Shown here piece after piece: positions 30,502 to 37,912 of a stretch of 64,000 nt of DNA. The notes below the pieces were generated by a model. It ran no database searches. It had not been told where the DNA came from and was given only the letters and a program-made list of their open reading frames with translations. Both the position numbers and the translations under genes were made by a program. The first letter of the stretch is position 1, and every line of letters begins with the position of its first letter. The DNA comes from Clostridia bacterium (GTDB lineage: Bacteria; Bacillota; Clostridia; Peptostreptococcales; Anaerovoracaceae), in the NCBI GenBank assembly GCA_902363595.1, contig CABJAP010000015.1, positions 1-64,000 on the forward strand, read 5' to 3'.

Positions 30502-31494
30502 ATGGGAAGATTTTTAAACGTAGGCATCTTGCAGATGCCTGTCACAGAAGACCCGTCCGTAAATCTGGCATATTTTGAAAAAGAACTGGATCGTATTATG
30601 ATGGGATTTCATAAACCGGAACTGGTTGTCGGTGTGGAGTGTCTTCAAAGCTTGGTTTCATGCAGTATTCCCGGGCCAATGACCGATTATTTCGCATCCC
30701 TTGCAAGAAAATATGAAATTTATCTCATTCCCGGAACTGTTTATGAAAAGCACGAAGAGCTGCCTGATGACAAATTCTATAATGCAGCGCCGATTTTTAA
30801 TCCCCAGGGAGAACTGATCGATGTCTATCGTAAAATGGCCCCCTGGTATCCGGCCGAAGATAAAGTAATGCCTGGTAATCGCTACGTTGTATTTGATATT
30901 CCGGAAAAGGATACCAAGATTGGTGTGCAGATCTGCTATGATCTCAACTTTCCGGAGATTTCGCGAAATGAGACGCTGATGGGTGCTGAAGTCTTGGTCA
31001 AATTAACGCTGGACCCCCAGGAGCTGTTTGAATTGAACCAGCATATCCATTATGCCAGGGCTTTGGAAAATCAGGCATACCTGGTATCAACCAACTGTGT
31101 CGGCCAATTTGCTTCATCGACCATGTACGGCCATTCACAAGTGATTAGTCCGGAAGGATTTCTCGTATGGGAAGGCGGAGATGTGGCTGCGATCTGTGTT
31201 GTTACGCTGGATTTGGACTTGGTAAAGCGCTCAAGAAACTGCGGAACCAAGTTTATGGACCACTATTTACAACATGTGGGAGAATTCAATTTTCCAGCGC
31301 CCTTTGCAGGGGCCGCGGCAGACGCGCCGCTGTTTGAAACCATATCTAGCGTCGCCCGTGATGCCGAGTCCTATGATAAAAACGTACAGCCTTACGGTGC
31401 CAATATCTTGGGCAGGCGGACGGCGATAGACCATGATTTGGAAGCATATGAAAAAGACCTGGACCTGTTTTTACAGGAGCGAGGGTTTGAATAA
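30502..31494 (+). CDS. Nitrilase-superfamily amidase (carbon-nitrogen hydrolase)
   Basis: A 330-residue cytoplasmic C-N hydrolase. The catalytic triad is visible: Glu in VVGVECLQS near residue 50, Lys in YRKMAPWYP near 111, and Cys in GVQICYDLNFPE near 145. The spacing and the YRKxxPW form resemble aliphatic amidases and formamidases more than nitrilases, so hydrolysis of a short amide to acid plus ammonia is likely. The substrate is not determined. It is the first gene of a sigma-54 operon that continues with an MFS transporter 21 nt later. C-terminal residues 280-330 extend beyond the minimal domain. Confidence 0.85.
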   Translation: MGRFLNVGILQMPVTEDPSVNLAYFEKELDRIMMGFHKPELVVGVECLQSLVSCSIPGPMTDYFASLARKYEIYLIPGTVYEKHEELPDDKFYNAAPIFNPQGELIDVYRKMAPWYPAEDKVMPGNRYVVFDIPEKDTKIGVQICYDLNFPEISRNETLMGAEVLVKLTLDPQELFELNQHIHYARALENQAYLVSTNCVGQFASSTMYGHSQVISPEGFLVWEGGDVAAICVVTLDLDLVKRSRNCGTKFMDHYLQHVGEFNFPAPFAGAAADAPLFETISSVARDAESYDKNVQPYGANILGRRTAIDHDLEAYEKDLDLFLQERGFE

Positions 31495-31515
31495 GAATAC
31501 ACAGGAGGTAGACTG

Positions 31516-32754
31516 ATGAGTAAAAATACGGCAAAAACCAATCTGATGCGGCTTGCAGTATTATCAATTGCGGTGGTTGGTTCAATGAACTGTTTTATGA
31601 TCCCCGCGCTGGCGGTCATCGCTGACGCTTTTCCCGAGGCCAGCCCGACAGCAATCCAAATGATCATGACCTTTGCCATGATCGGCCAGTTTCCGATGAG
31701 TGTAACTTCCGGCTTTGCCGGGGCTAAGATCAGCCAGAAAAAGCTGCTGCTCTTTGGCGTCATCTGCATTATTGCGGGCGGAGCGATGCCCATGCTGCTC
31801 CACGGAAGCATCATTTATCTATATATCGGCTCTCTGTTTATGGGCATTGGACAAGGGATTGCTCTCACCCTGATGGGGAGCTTAATCAATACCCTATTTA
31901 CGGGGAAGATGCGCAGTCAGCTGCTAGGATGGCAGAATACGGTGACCATGATTACCCTGATTCTGATCTCCATGCTGGGAGGAGCTCTCGCCAGCATTCA
32001 ATGGACCTATATCTACTTGATCAGCTTTCTGGGCATACCGACCCTGATCTTCATTGCCCTCTGGCTGCCGAAAGAAAATCCCCACAGTACAGAAGAGGAA
32101 CTGGCGGAAAATGCGGATTTATCGGGGCCGAAGGCAAACAGAATTCTATCCGTACCGGTCATTCTGCTGTTGGCGTTTATCTTTTTCTTTGAAATTGGCT
32201 TTGCCTCGATCAATGTGAATGCGGCTATGCTCATTGAAGACCGGAATATTGGAGGCGGTGCCGCATGGGTAGCTGGCCTGATGAGCTCTTTTTCCTATCT
32301 AATCAGCATGGTCTCCGGAATCTTATATGTCTATATCCTCAAGCTTTCCAAAGAATTTATCCTGGTGACCAGCGCCGTATCCATGACCATTGGACTGTTC
32401 CTCAGCTATGCGTCGTACAGTGTTTTCATCTATGCGGTCGCACAGACCTTCATCTTCTTCGGCTACAGCATCGGCATCGTAGGAGGCATGGAAATGGTAG
32501 GGCGCTTTGTCAAACCAGAATGGGTTTCCAGCTGCATGGGAGTCTTTTGGGGATTCGACTGCATTGGAACAATGGTCGAGCCCTATTTGGTCAACTCGAT
32601 CACAAAATTTTTCTCAGGAGAAGTAACGCCGGGAGGCGAGCTCTTTGTAGGCGGTATATTTATGGCGGTCACAATCGTCATTGCAGTTATATTAGGTATG
32701 AAAGGACGAAGCAACTTTATGGATCTGAAAAAGAAAACCCGCCAATCCGCGTGA
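31516..32754 (+). CDS. MFS transporter
   Basis: A 412-residue major facilitator with about 12 transmembrane segments, two six-helix halves and a cytoplasmic loop at about 185-210 (KENPHSTEEELAENADLSG). It is placed second in the amidase operon with CAGGAGG before its ATG, so it probably imports the amide or exports a product. No substrate-specific motif is recognised. Confidence 0.85.
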   Translation: MSKNTAKTNLMRLAVLSIAVVGSMNCFMIPALAVIADAFPEASPTAIQMIMTFAMIGQFPMSVTSGFAGAKISQKKLLLFGVICIIAGGAMPMLLHGSIIYLYIGSLFMGIGQGIALTLMGSLINTLFTGKMRSQLLGWQNTVTMITLILISMLGGALASIQWTYIYLISFLGIPTLIFIALWLPKENPHSTEEELAENADLSGPKANRILSVPVILLLAFIFFFEIGFASINVNAAMLIEDRNIGGGAAWVAGLMSSFSYLISMVSGILYVYILKLSKEFILVTSAVSMTIGLFLSYASYSVFIYAVAQTFIFFGYSIGIVGGMEMVGRFVKPEWVSSCMGVFWGFDCIGTMVEPYLVNSITKFFSGEVTPGGELFVGGIFMAVTIVIAVILGMKGRSNFMDLKKKTRQSA

Positions 32755-32783
32755 TCTGAAACAAGAAAGGAATAGGTTGAAAA

Positions 32784-33779
32784 ATGTTAAAGTTTAATCA
32801 AGAAACGGGAAACTATGAAATGGTCAGAGAAGCGGTTGTCATTGATCCGACGGCCTTTTCCCTGGAAGAATCAGCAGATGAAAACGGCGTCGGTCATTTG
32901 TTCATCACAGCCAGAGGAGCCGAAAAAAATTTGGAAATGAGCGATTACTGCGTCAATGAAGGGGATGAAGTCCCTTACCATTATCATGAATACGGAAGTG
33001 AGATTTTCTTTGTCACAAGAGGAAGCGTAGATGCAGTGATGGGAGGAAAACAGATTGTTGTCAATCCAGGTGATATGATTCTGATCCGGCCCTTTATGCC
33101 CCACGGCTTTGAATATCGCGAAAATGGAACTGTCTGGCATGAGATTATTCAAGGAATGGATTTGTGGGAAGGTTTGACTGGGCTTGACCGAATCTATGAA
33201 AACTGCCCGGAAAAAATAGAGGACGATCTGTTCATGCGAGATTATCTGAAAACAGAAGGCCGAGTGGATTATCTAGGCTATCCTTATCTGGAAGCGGAGA
33301 CAGTTTCTCCGGAAGAGATGCCTGGATTCTGCGGCAAAGACATGTATTACAAGAGCTACCAATTGCCGGGTATCGAATGCCGCATCAAATACCCAAGGTG
33401 GAAAATGGATAACAGAAAAGAAGTATGGGAGTTCATCATGGACCAGGGTCAGACCATCGCCTGGGATGAACCCTACTTCAGCCATGAACTGATGGTAGTG
33501 CGCAGCGGCAGTGTGAAGGTCGAAATCGAAGGATATGAAACACAAATCGCAAAGACTGAGGATATCATCCATATCCCCGATTATGCAAGACATCGAATTA
33601 CTGTTTTAGAGTCTGGGACAGTGCTGCAGGACTTCAATGTTCAGTACGATTTGTTTCTGATGATGGAAGAGCTGGACATTGCAAGAAGAGAAGGACGCTT
33701 GGACGATGATTTGGTTTTAGACTGCCTGAATCGTTATCAATGTCCGGTTACAGAAGCCAGCGGGCTGATCTGCCGCTAG
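32784..33779 (+). CDS. Bicupin protein 1
   Basis: A 331-residue protein with two cupin barrels. The N-terminal barrel has a complete metal motif, PYHYHEYGSEIFFV then PGDMILIRPFMPHGF (residues about 58-115). The C-terminal barrel (FSHELMVVRSGSVKVEIEG ... IIHIPDYARHRI) lacks the HxH pair and is probably structural. Bicupins of this kind include metal-dependent dioxygenases, isomerases and decarboxylases; which applies is not shown. It shares operon and family with the next gene. Confidence 0.8.
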   Translation: MLKFNQETGNYEMVREAVVIDPTAFSLEESADENGVGHLFITARGAEKNLEMSDYCVNEGDEVPYHYHEYGSEIFFVTRGSVDAVMGGKQIVVNPGDMILIRPFMPHGFEYRENGTVWHEIIQGMDLWEGLTGLDRIYENCPEKIEDDLFMRDYLKTEGRVDYLGYPYLEAETVSPEEMPGFCGKDMYYKSYQLPGIECRIKYPRWKMDNRKEVWEFIMDQGQTIAWDEPYFSHELMVVRSGSVKVEIEGYETQIAKTEDIIHIPDYARHRITVLESGTVLQDFNVQYDLFLMMEELDIARREGRLDDDLVLDCLNRYQCPVTEASGLICR

Positions 33780-33821
33780 CGGAAAACAAGTTGTTGCAAG
33801 AGAAAAAGAAAAGAGGTTGAC

Positions 33822-34787
33822 ATGAATACAGAAAGAATCATCCTTGATCCAAAGGATCCAACGCATGCGATCAGCGCCGTTTCCGGAAAAGAAGACAGCG
33901 CCCACAGCTTTGTGCAAAATGTGCATATCAGCGGCAATAATGAAATGAACGATTATATCGCTTACGAAGGAACGAGCATACCGCTCCATACCCATGACAA
34001 AGGATATGAGCTGTTCTATGTTCAGGAAGGGGAGATGACCGCTGTTTTGGGCGGATATCAGGCAAAGGTAAGGCCAGGGGATATGCTGCTGATTCCGCCC
34101 GCCATGCCCCACGGTTTTACCTATGGCAAAGAGACCGTATGGTGGGAAGTCATGAATGGTATGTTCATGTGGGATGGAATCTGGTCTTTGGATCGAATCT
34201 TTGAAAATTGTCCGGAGAAATATGAAGACAAAGCGTTTCGAGATCAGTTCGAGAGAAGAAAAGGTCAGGTATCCTATCCCCAGTTTCCAATGAAGGCAGT
34301 GACAAAGACGGAGGCGGAAAACTTGCCGGGCTTCAGCGGAAAGGGCAGATTTTATAAGACCTACAGTTTTCCCGGGATCCAGTGCAGACTGAGATATCCC
34401 AAGTGGGAGATGGCCGGAAGAAAGGAGATTTGGGAATTTGAGCTGGATGAACAGATAGCGGTGAGCTTCACCCATTATGTCAGCCATGAGCTCATTGCTG
34501 TGACACAGGGCAGCGTCAAAGTTGAGGTGCAGGGGCGCGATCCTATGACGGCCAAGAAAGGCCAGATTATCAACATTCCCAACTTTACGGCCCATAAACT
34601 GACTTCTCTGGAGTCCGGTACGACTTTGCAGGATTTTAATGTTCACTTTCCTTTGATGCTGCTGTTGGACGAACTTGTCTTCACGAAAAAACGGGATCCG
34701 CAGAACGTAGATAAGGCGTTTCTGAAAGAGCGGTTTGACAAGTACCAGTGTCCGTATACGGAAATTACCGGCATTTTTGTACCATGA
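33822..34787 (+). CDS. Bicupin protein 2 (paralogue of bicupin 1)
   Basis: A 321-residue tandem paralogue of the preceding protein. The same order of blocks is seen: the metal motif PLHTHDKGYELFYVQ and PGDMLLIPPAMPHGF in the first barrel, a shared middle segment (LDRIFENCPEKYED here, LDRIYENCPEKIED in the paralogue), and a second barrel with ISHE-like 'YVSHELIAVTQGSVKVEVQG' and no HxH. Divergence is high enough that the duplication is old, which suggests two related but separate substrates or a heteromer. AAAGAGGTTG precedes the ATG after a 42-nt gap. Confidence 0.8.
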   Translation: MNTERIILDPKDPTHAISAVSGKEDSAHSFVQNVHISGNNEMNDYIAYEGTSIPLHTHDKGYELFYVQEGEMTAVLGGYQAKVRPGDMLLIPPAMPHGFTYGKETVWWEVMNGMFMWDGIWSLDRIFENCPEKYEDKAFRDQFERRKGQVSYPQFPMKAVTKTEAENLPGFSGKGRFYKTYSFPGIQCRLRYPKWEMAGRKEIWEFELDEQIAVSFTHYVSHELIAVTQGSVKVEVQGRDPMTAKKGQIINIPNFTAHKLTSLESGTTLQDFNVHFPLMLLLDELVFTKKRDPQNVDKAFLKERFDKYQCPYTEITGIFVP

Positions 34788-34806
34788 TAGACAGGAGGAC
34801 CTTCTT

Positions 34807-35973
34807 ATGGAATTTGTACTGGAACAAAAAGTCAAAGTGCTCATAGGCGATGGGAAATTGGATCAGATCGGCGTTCTTTTGAAGGAGGCCGGATATAGCA
34901 GAGCGTTTCTTGTCTATGACAGTGGGGTCAAAGCAGCGGGGATTATTGAACGGGTTTTTACATATCTAGACCGCCAACAGGTTTACTATACAGCTTTTGA
35001 TAAAGTTGAGCCGGACCCTCCTGCAAACATCATTGATGAGGGGGCTGAACTGTGCAGGAAGGAGCATTGTGATTGTGTTGTTGCAATAGGCGGCGGAAGC
35101 GCGATCGATACGGCCAAAGGCATCACTGTACTTCGCTTTAATGATGGAAAAATTTTGGACTATAGAGAAAAGGAGATTAAGCCTGCCGCCGGTCTGATCA
35201 CCATCCCCACGACCGCAGGAACCGGCTCCGAGCTTTCTCAGGGGATTATCATTACGGATCCCTTGAAAAAGGAAAAAGTGCCGCTGCTTGCTTTTCAGGC
35301 TATGAGCGAATATGCGATCCTGGATCCGGAGCTGACGCAAACCATGCCAAGAAAGCTGACGATTACCACTGGGCTGGATGTGTTTTCCCATGCGGCGGAA
35401 GCCTATACGACTCTTATGTCCAACCCTGCTTCAGATTTAATCTGTGAAAAACTGATGGAAACGGTTTTCCAGTGTCTGCCCGCAGCAGCCAGCGACGGGC
35501 AGGATTCAGAGGCCAGAAGAAAGATGCTGATCTGTGCTTCTCTTGGAGGCTGGATGCTTTATAACGCCAGCGCCCATGTGGGACATTCCATCGCTCACGT
35601 GATCGGCGCCGAACTGAAGATCGCTCACGGAGCAGCCTGCGCATATGCTTTTCCGGCTATGATTAAAGAAGCGGCCTGCGTTCTGCCGCAGAAGGTCCGC
35701 AAGATCGGCCAGATTCTTGGTACGCCATTGGATGAAAATCTGACGCCAAATCAGATTGGAGAAAGGACGGCCAAAGCATACATGGTTTTCCGCGACCAGA
35801 TTCTGGGCCTGGAGCCGCAGCAGATGCCAAGTCTCCAGGCAGACCATGTTGAAACGATGGCAAATGCGATTGCCAATGAGCCGTTTGCACAGATCGCACC
35901 TTTTAAAGTCACGGAAGCGAAGGCGAAAAAGATGTTAATGGAAATCCTGGCGCAGCAAGGAGGAATAGCATGA
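34807..35973 (+). CDS. Iron-containing alcohol dehydrogenase
   Basis: A 388-residue group III NAD(P)-dependent dehydrogenase. The cofactor loop GGGSAIDTAKG is near residues 94-104. Metal ligands lie in DVFSHAAEAY and in AHVGHSIAHVIGAELKIAHG, typical for the Fe-ADH signature. The ATG at 34807 is chosen because CAGGAGGACC lies 7 bases before it; in-frame codons from 34735 fall inside bicupin 2. It probably oxidises or reduces an alcohol/aldehyde intermediate of the pathway served by the amidase. It overlaps the next gene by 4 nt (ATGA). Confidence 0.88.
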   Translation: MEFVLEQKVKVLIGDGKLDQIGVLLKEAGYSRAFLVYDSGVKAAGIIERVFTYLDRQQVYYTAFDKVEPDPPANIIDEGAELCRKEHCDCVVAIGGGSAIDTAKGITVLRFNDGKILDYREKEIKPAAGLITIPTTAGTGSELSQGIIITDPLKKEKVPLLAFQAMSEYAILDPELTQTMPRKLTITTGLDVFSHAAEAYTTLMSNPASDLICEKLMETVFQCLPAAASDGQDSEARRKMLICASLGGWMLYNASAHVGHSIAHVIGAELKIAHGAACAYAFPAMIKEAACVLPQKVRKIGQILGTPLDENLTPNQIGERTAKAYMVFRDQILGLEPQQMPSLQADHVETMANAIANEPFAQIAPFKVTEAKAKKMLMEILAQQGGIA

Positions 35974-36353
35974 ATGCATATTATCAGGAATTGGAAAAGA
36001 TAAAACAGGTCCTTGAGACTTACTTTGAAGCGGCTTACTGTAAGGATTTGGAACGTTTGAGAGAGATCTTCCATCCGCAGGCATCTATGTACGGATATCT
36101 GGCCGGGGAGCTTGTTCTTGGATCACCGGAGCTTTTTATTCAAGACGTTGGGGCAAGGCCCTCGATGAGAGAGGAGGGCATAGACTGCCGCTGCATAGTG
36201 AAATCCATTTGCATGACCAAGGATACTGCGACTGCTGTTGTGGCAGAAGATAACTTTTTCGGCTCTTTGTGCTTTGAAGATAGCTTTCAGCTGCTGAAGG
36301 CAGATGGAACATGGAAGATTGTGAGCAAACTGTTTACCACAATTGATGAATAG
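35970..36353 (+). CDS. NTF2-like (SnoaL-type) protein
   Basis: A 127-residue single-domain protein with the NTF2-like cone pattern: an N-terminal helix pair (LETYFEAAYCKDLERLREIFHP), then strands ending in DSFQLLKADGTWKIVSKLF, as in putative lumazine-binding or SnoaL-like proteins. Such proteins are small enzymes (isomerase, dehydratase) or ligand binders. The ATGA overlap with the Fe-ADH gene shows translational coupling. It is the last gene of the operon. Confidence 0.75.
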   Translation: MNAYYQELEKIKQVLETYFEAAYCKDLERLREIFHPQASMYGYLAGELVLGSPELFIQDVGARPSMREEGIDCRCIVKSICMTKDTATAVVAEDNFFGSLCFEDSFQLLKADGTWKIVSKLFTTIDE

Positions 36354-36398
36354 ACTATTTGAAAAGGGGGCTTGCGTTCGGATTTTTTGAAGAATCAG

Positions 36399-36455
36399 CA
36401 TTTCAGATACAAAAAAGAAAAAAAGTTGGATTTTTTGTTTTGCATCCAGGCATCT
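36399..36455. repeat. Inverted repeat element, copy B
   Basis: It begins with CATTTCAGATACAAAAAA (36399-36416), identical to 28437-28454. A degenerate partner, TTTTGCATCCAG (about 36438-36449), takes the place of TTTTGTATCTG. It lies 45 bases after the operon's last stop, just as copy A lies 24 bases after brnQ. Confidence 0.5.
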
Positions 36456-36550
36456 CATTTTTTCTCGCCCCCTTTTTGCCTGGCGCTCTCCCCAGCCCAG
36501 GCCGATTCCCGCGGAACTTCCCCAGTGAAAACAGCTGGAATTTCTGCCGC

Positions 36551-36574
36551 AGAATGGTATAATGGAACCATTCT
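36551..36574 (+). promoter_or_regulatory. Promoter -10 embedded in an operator-like palindrome
   Basis: AGAATGGT (36551-36558) and ACCATTCT (36567-36574) form a perfect 8-8-8 inverted repeat that covers TATAAT (36558-36563). The -35 element is weak (CTGGAA at 17 bp), which suggests regulated transcription of the MFS gene at 36602. Confidence 0.55.
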
Positions 36575-36601
36575 GATTGAAGCGGAGGGATTAACTTTTT
36601 C

Positions 36602-37816
36602 ATGAAACGATTGCTGAATTTTGAATATGCCTGCATCCACGGAACATACTGGATGTTCTACGGGGTGGCCAGCAGCTTTGCCTCGGTCTTTTTACTGGCA
36701 AGGGGCTATTCCAGCTCTCAAATCGGGGTCACGCTGGCCGCCGCCAATATTCTGGCCGTCGTGCTCCAGCCCATGGTCGCGGACCTGGCTGACCGGATAA
36801 AGCGGCTGTCACTGATTGGAATCACTGAGATTCTTACTATTATGATGATGGCTGTGACGGTGGGTCTTTTTATCTTTGACGGCCGAACGGCTGCGCTTTG
36901 TACGACGTTTGTCCTCCTGATCGCCTGGCACACTGTGCTGCATCCTCTTTTGAATTCGCTGACCTTTAAACTGGAGGAATGCGGGGTGGCCATTAATTTC
37001 GGCGTTGCCAGGAGCATGGGCTCGCTGGCTTATTCCGCTTTGGTCGCTGTTCTGGGAACCTTGGTGGAAGAGCGGGGGATCCTGGTGCTTCCCATCACGG
37101 GCGAGATTATTCTGGCAATGCTGTTAATCAGCCTGATTTTTACAAAAAAGTCTTACGACCAAGCCAAGCGGATCAATGAAAAAAAGGTGCCGGCAGCAGC
37201 GGAGAAGCCCAATGGGAAGGATGAAGAGTCGATCAATCTTTGGCAGTTCATCAAGAATAACAAACCTTTCTTTCTGGTCAATCTGGGTGTGATCGGCTTA
37301 TATTTCAGCAACTCTATACTCAACAACTATATGATGCAGATCGTCGCCTCTGTAGGCGGCAGCAGCCAGGACATGGGCTGGATCCTGTCGCTCATGGCTT
37401 TTTTAGAAATTCCCACCATGATCTGCTTTAATTTCCTGCGAAAAAAGTTTTCCTGTCAGCTGCTGATCAAAACAGCGGCTGTCGGTTTTACGGCTAAGAT
37501 CGGGATTTGCTATCTGGCAGGCTCCGTGGCTATGATCTTCGTCGCCCAGGTATTCCAGCTGGTTTCTTTTGCTCTCTTTTTGCCGGCTATGGTTCATTTT
37601 ATCGACGAGGTTATGCGCAAGGGGGAAGCGGTCAAAGGTCAAGCGCTGTTTACAACCATGATCACGATTACCACTGTATTTTCCAGCTTGATCGGCGGCA
37701 TGATTATCGACGCCAGCGGCGCAAAGATGCTGACTATGGTAAGCACGCTGGCGACTGCCGCAGGGGCGGTCATTATAATTGCAGCTGTGGATAGAGTAAA
37801 ACCAAAGACAGAGTAA
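36602..37816 (+). CDS. MFS transporter (MFS_1-like, PPP/sugar-symporter type)
   Basis: A 404-residue major facilitator with about 12 transmembrane helices. The pattern 'HGTYWMFYGVASSFASVFLL' at the start and 'INFGVARSMGSLAYS' near residue 135 resemble the MFS_1-like subgroup that includes HcaT and LacY-type symporters. It is transcribed alone, between a palindromic promoter and a strong terminator. The substrate is unknown. Confidence 0.82.
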   Translation: MKRLLNFEYACIHGTYWMFYGVASSFASVFLLARGYSSSQIGVTLAAANILAVVLQPMVADLADRIKRLSLIGITEILTIMMMAVTVGLFIFDGRTAALCTTFVLLIAWHTVLHPLLNSLTFKLEECGVAINFGVARSMGSLAYSALVAVLGTLVEERGILVLPITGEIILAMLLISLIFTKKSYDQAKRINEKKVPAAAEKPNGKDEESINLWQFIKNNKPFFLVNLGVIGLYFSNSILNNYMMQIVASVGGSSQDMGWILSLMAFLEIPTMICFNFLRKKFSCQLLIKTAAVGFTAKIGICYLAGSVAMIFVAQVFQLVSFALFLPAMVHFIDEVMRKGEAVKGQALFTTMITITTVFSSLIGGMIIDASGAKMLTMVSTLATAAGAVIIIAAVDRVKPKTE

Positions 37817-37822
37817 TACCGA

Positions 37823-37861
37823 GAAAAATCCTTAAATCATTCATTTATTTAAGGATTTTTT
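37823..37861 (+). terminator. Terminator of the MFS gene
   Basis: A perfect 14-bp stem, AAAAATCCTTAAAT / ATTTAAGGATTTTT, with a 9-nt loop and a T tail. Confidence 0.9.
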
Positions 37862-37912
37862 CATAATTGCCCCGTTATACTGATCATACAAAACAGGAAA
37901 GGACGAAAACTT

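Noticed and set aside
33717-34844. Minus-strand open frame of 375 codons opposite bicupin 2
   Set aside because: It is a shadow of the bicupin gene, with no ribosome site and no domain pattern.
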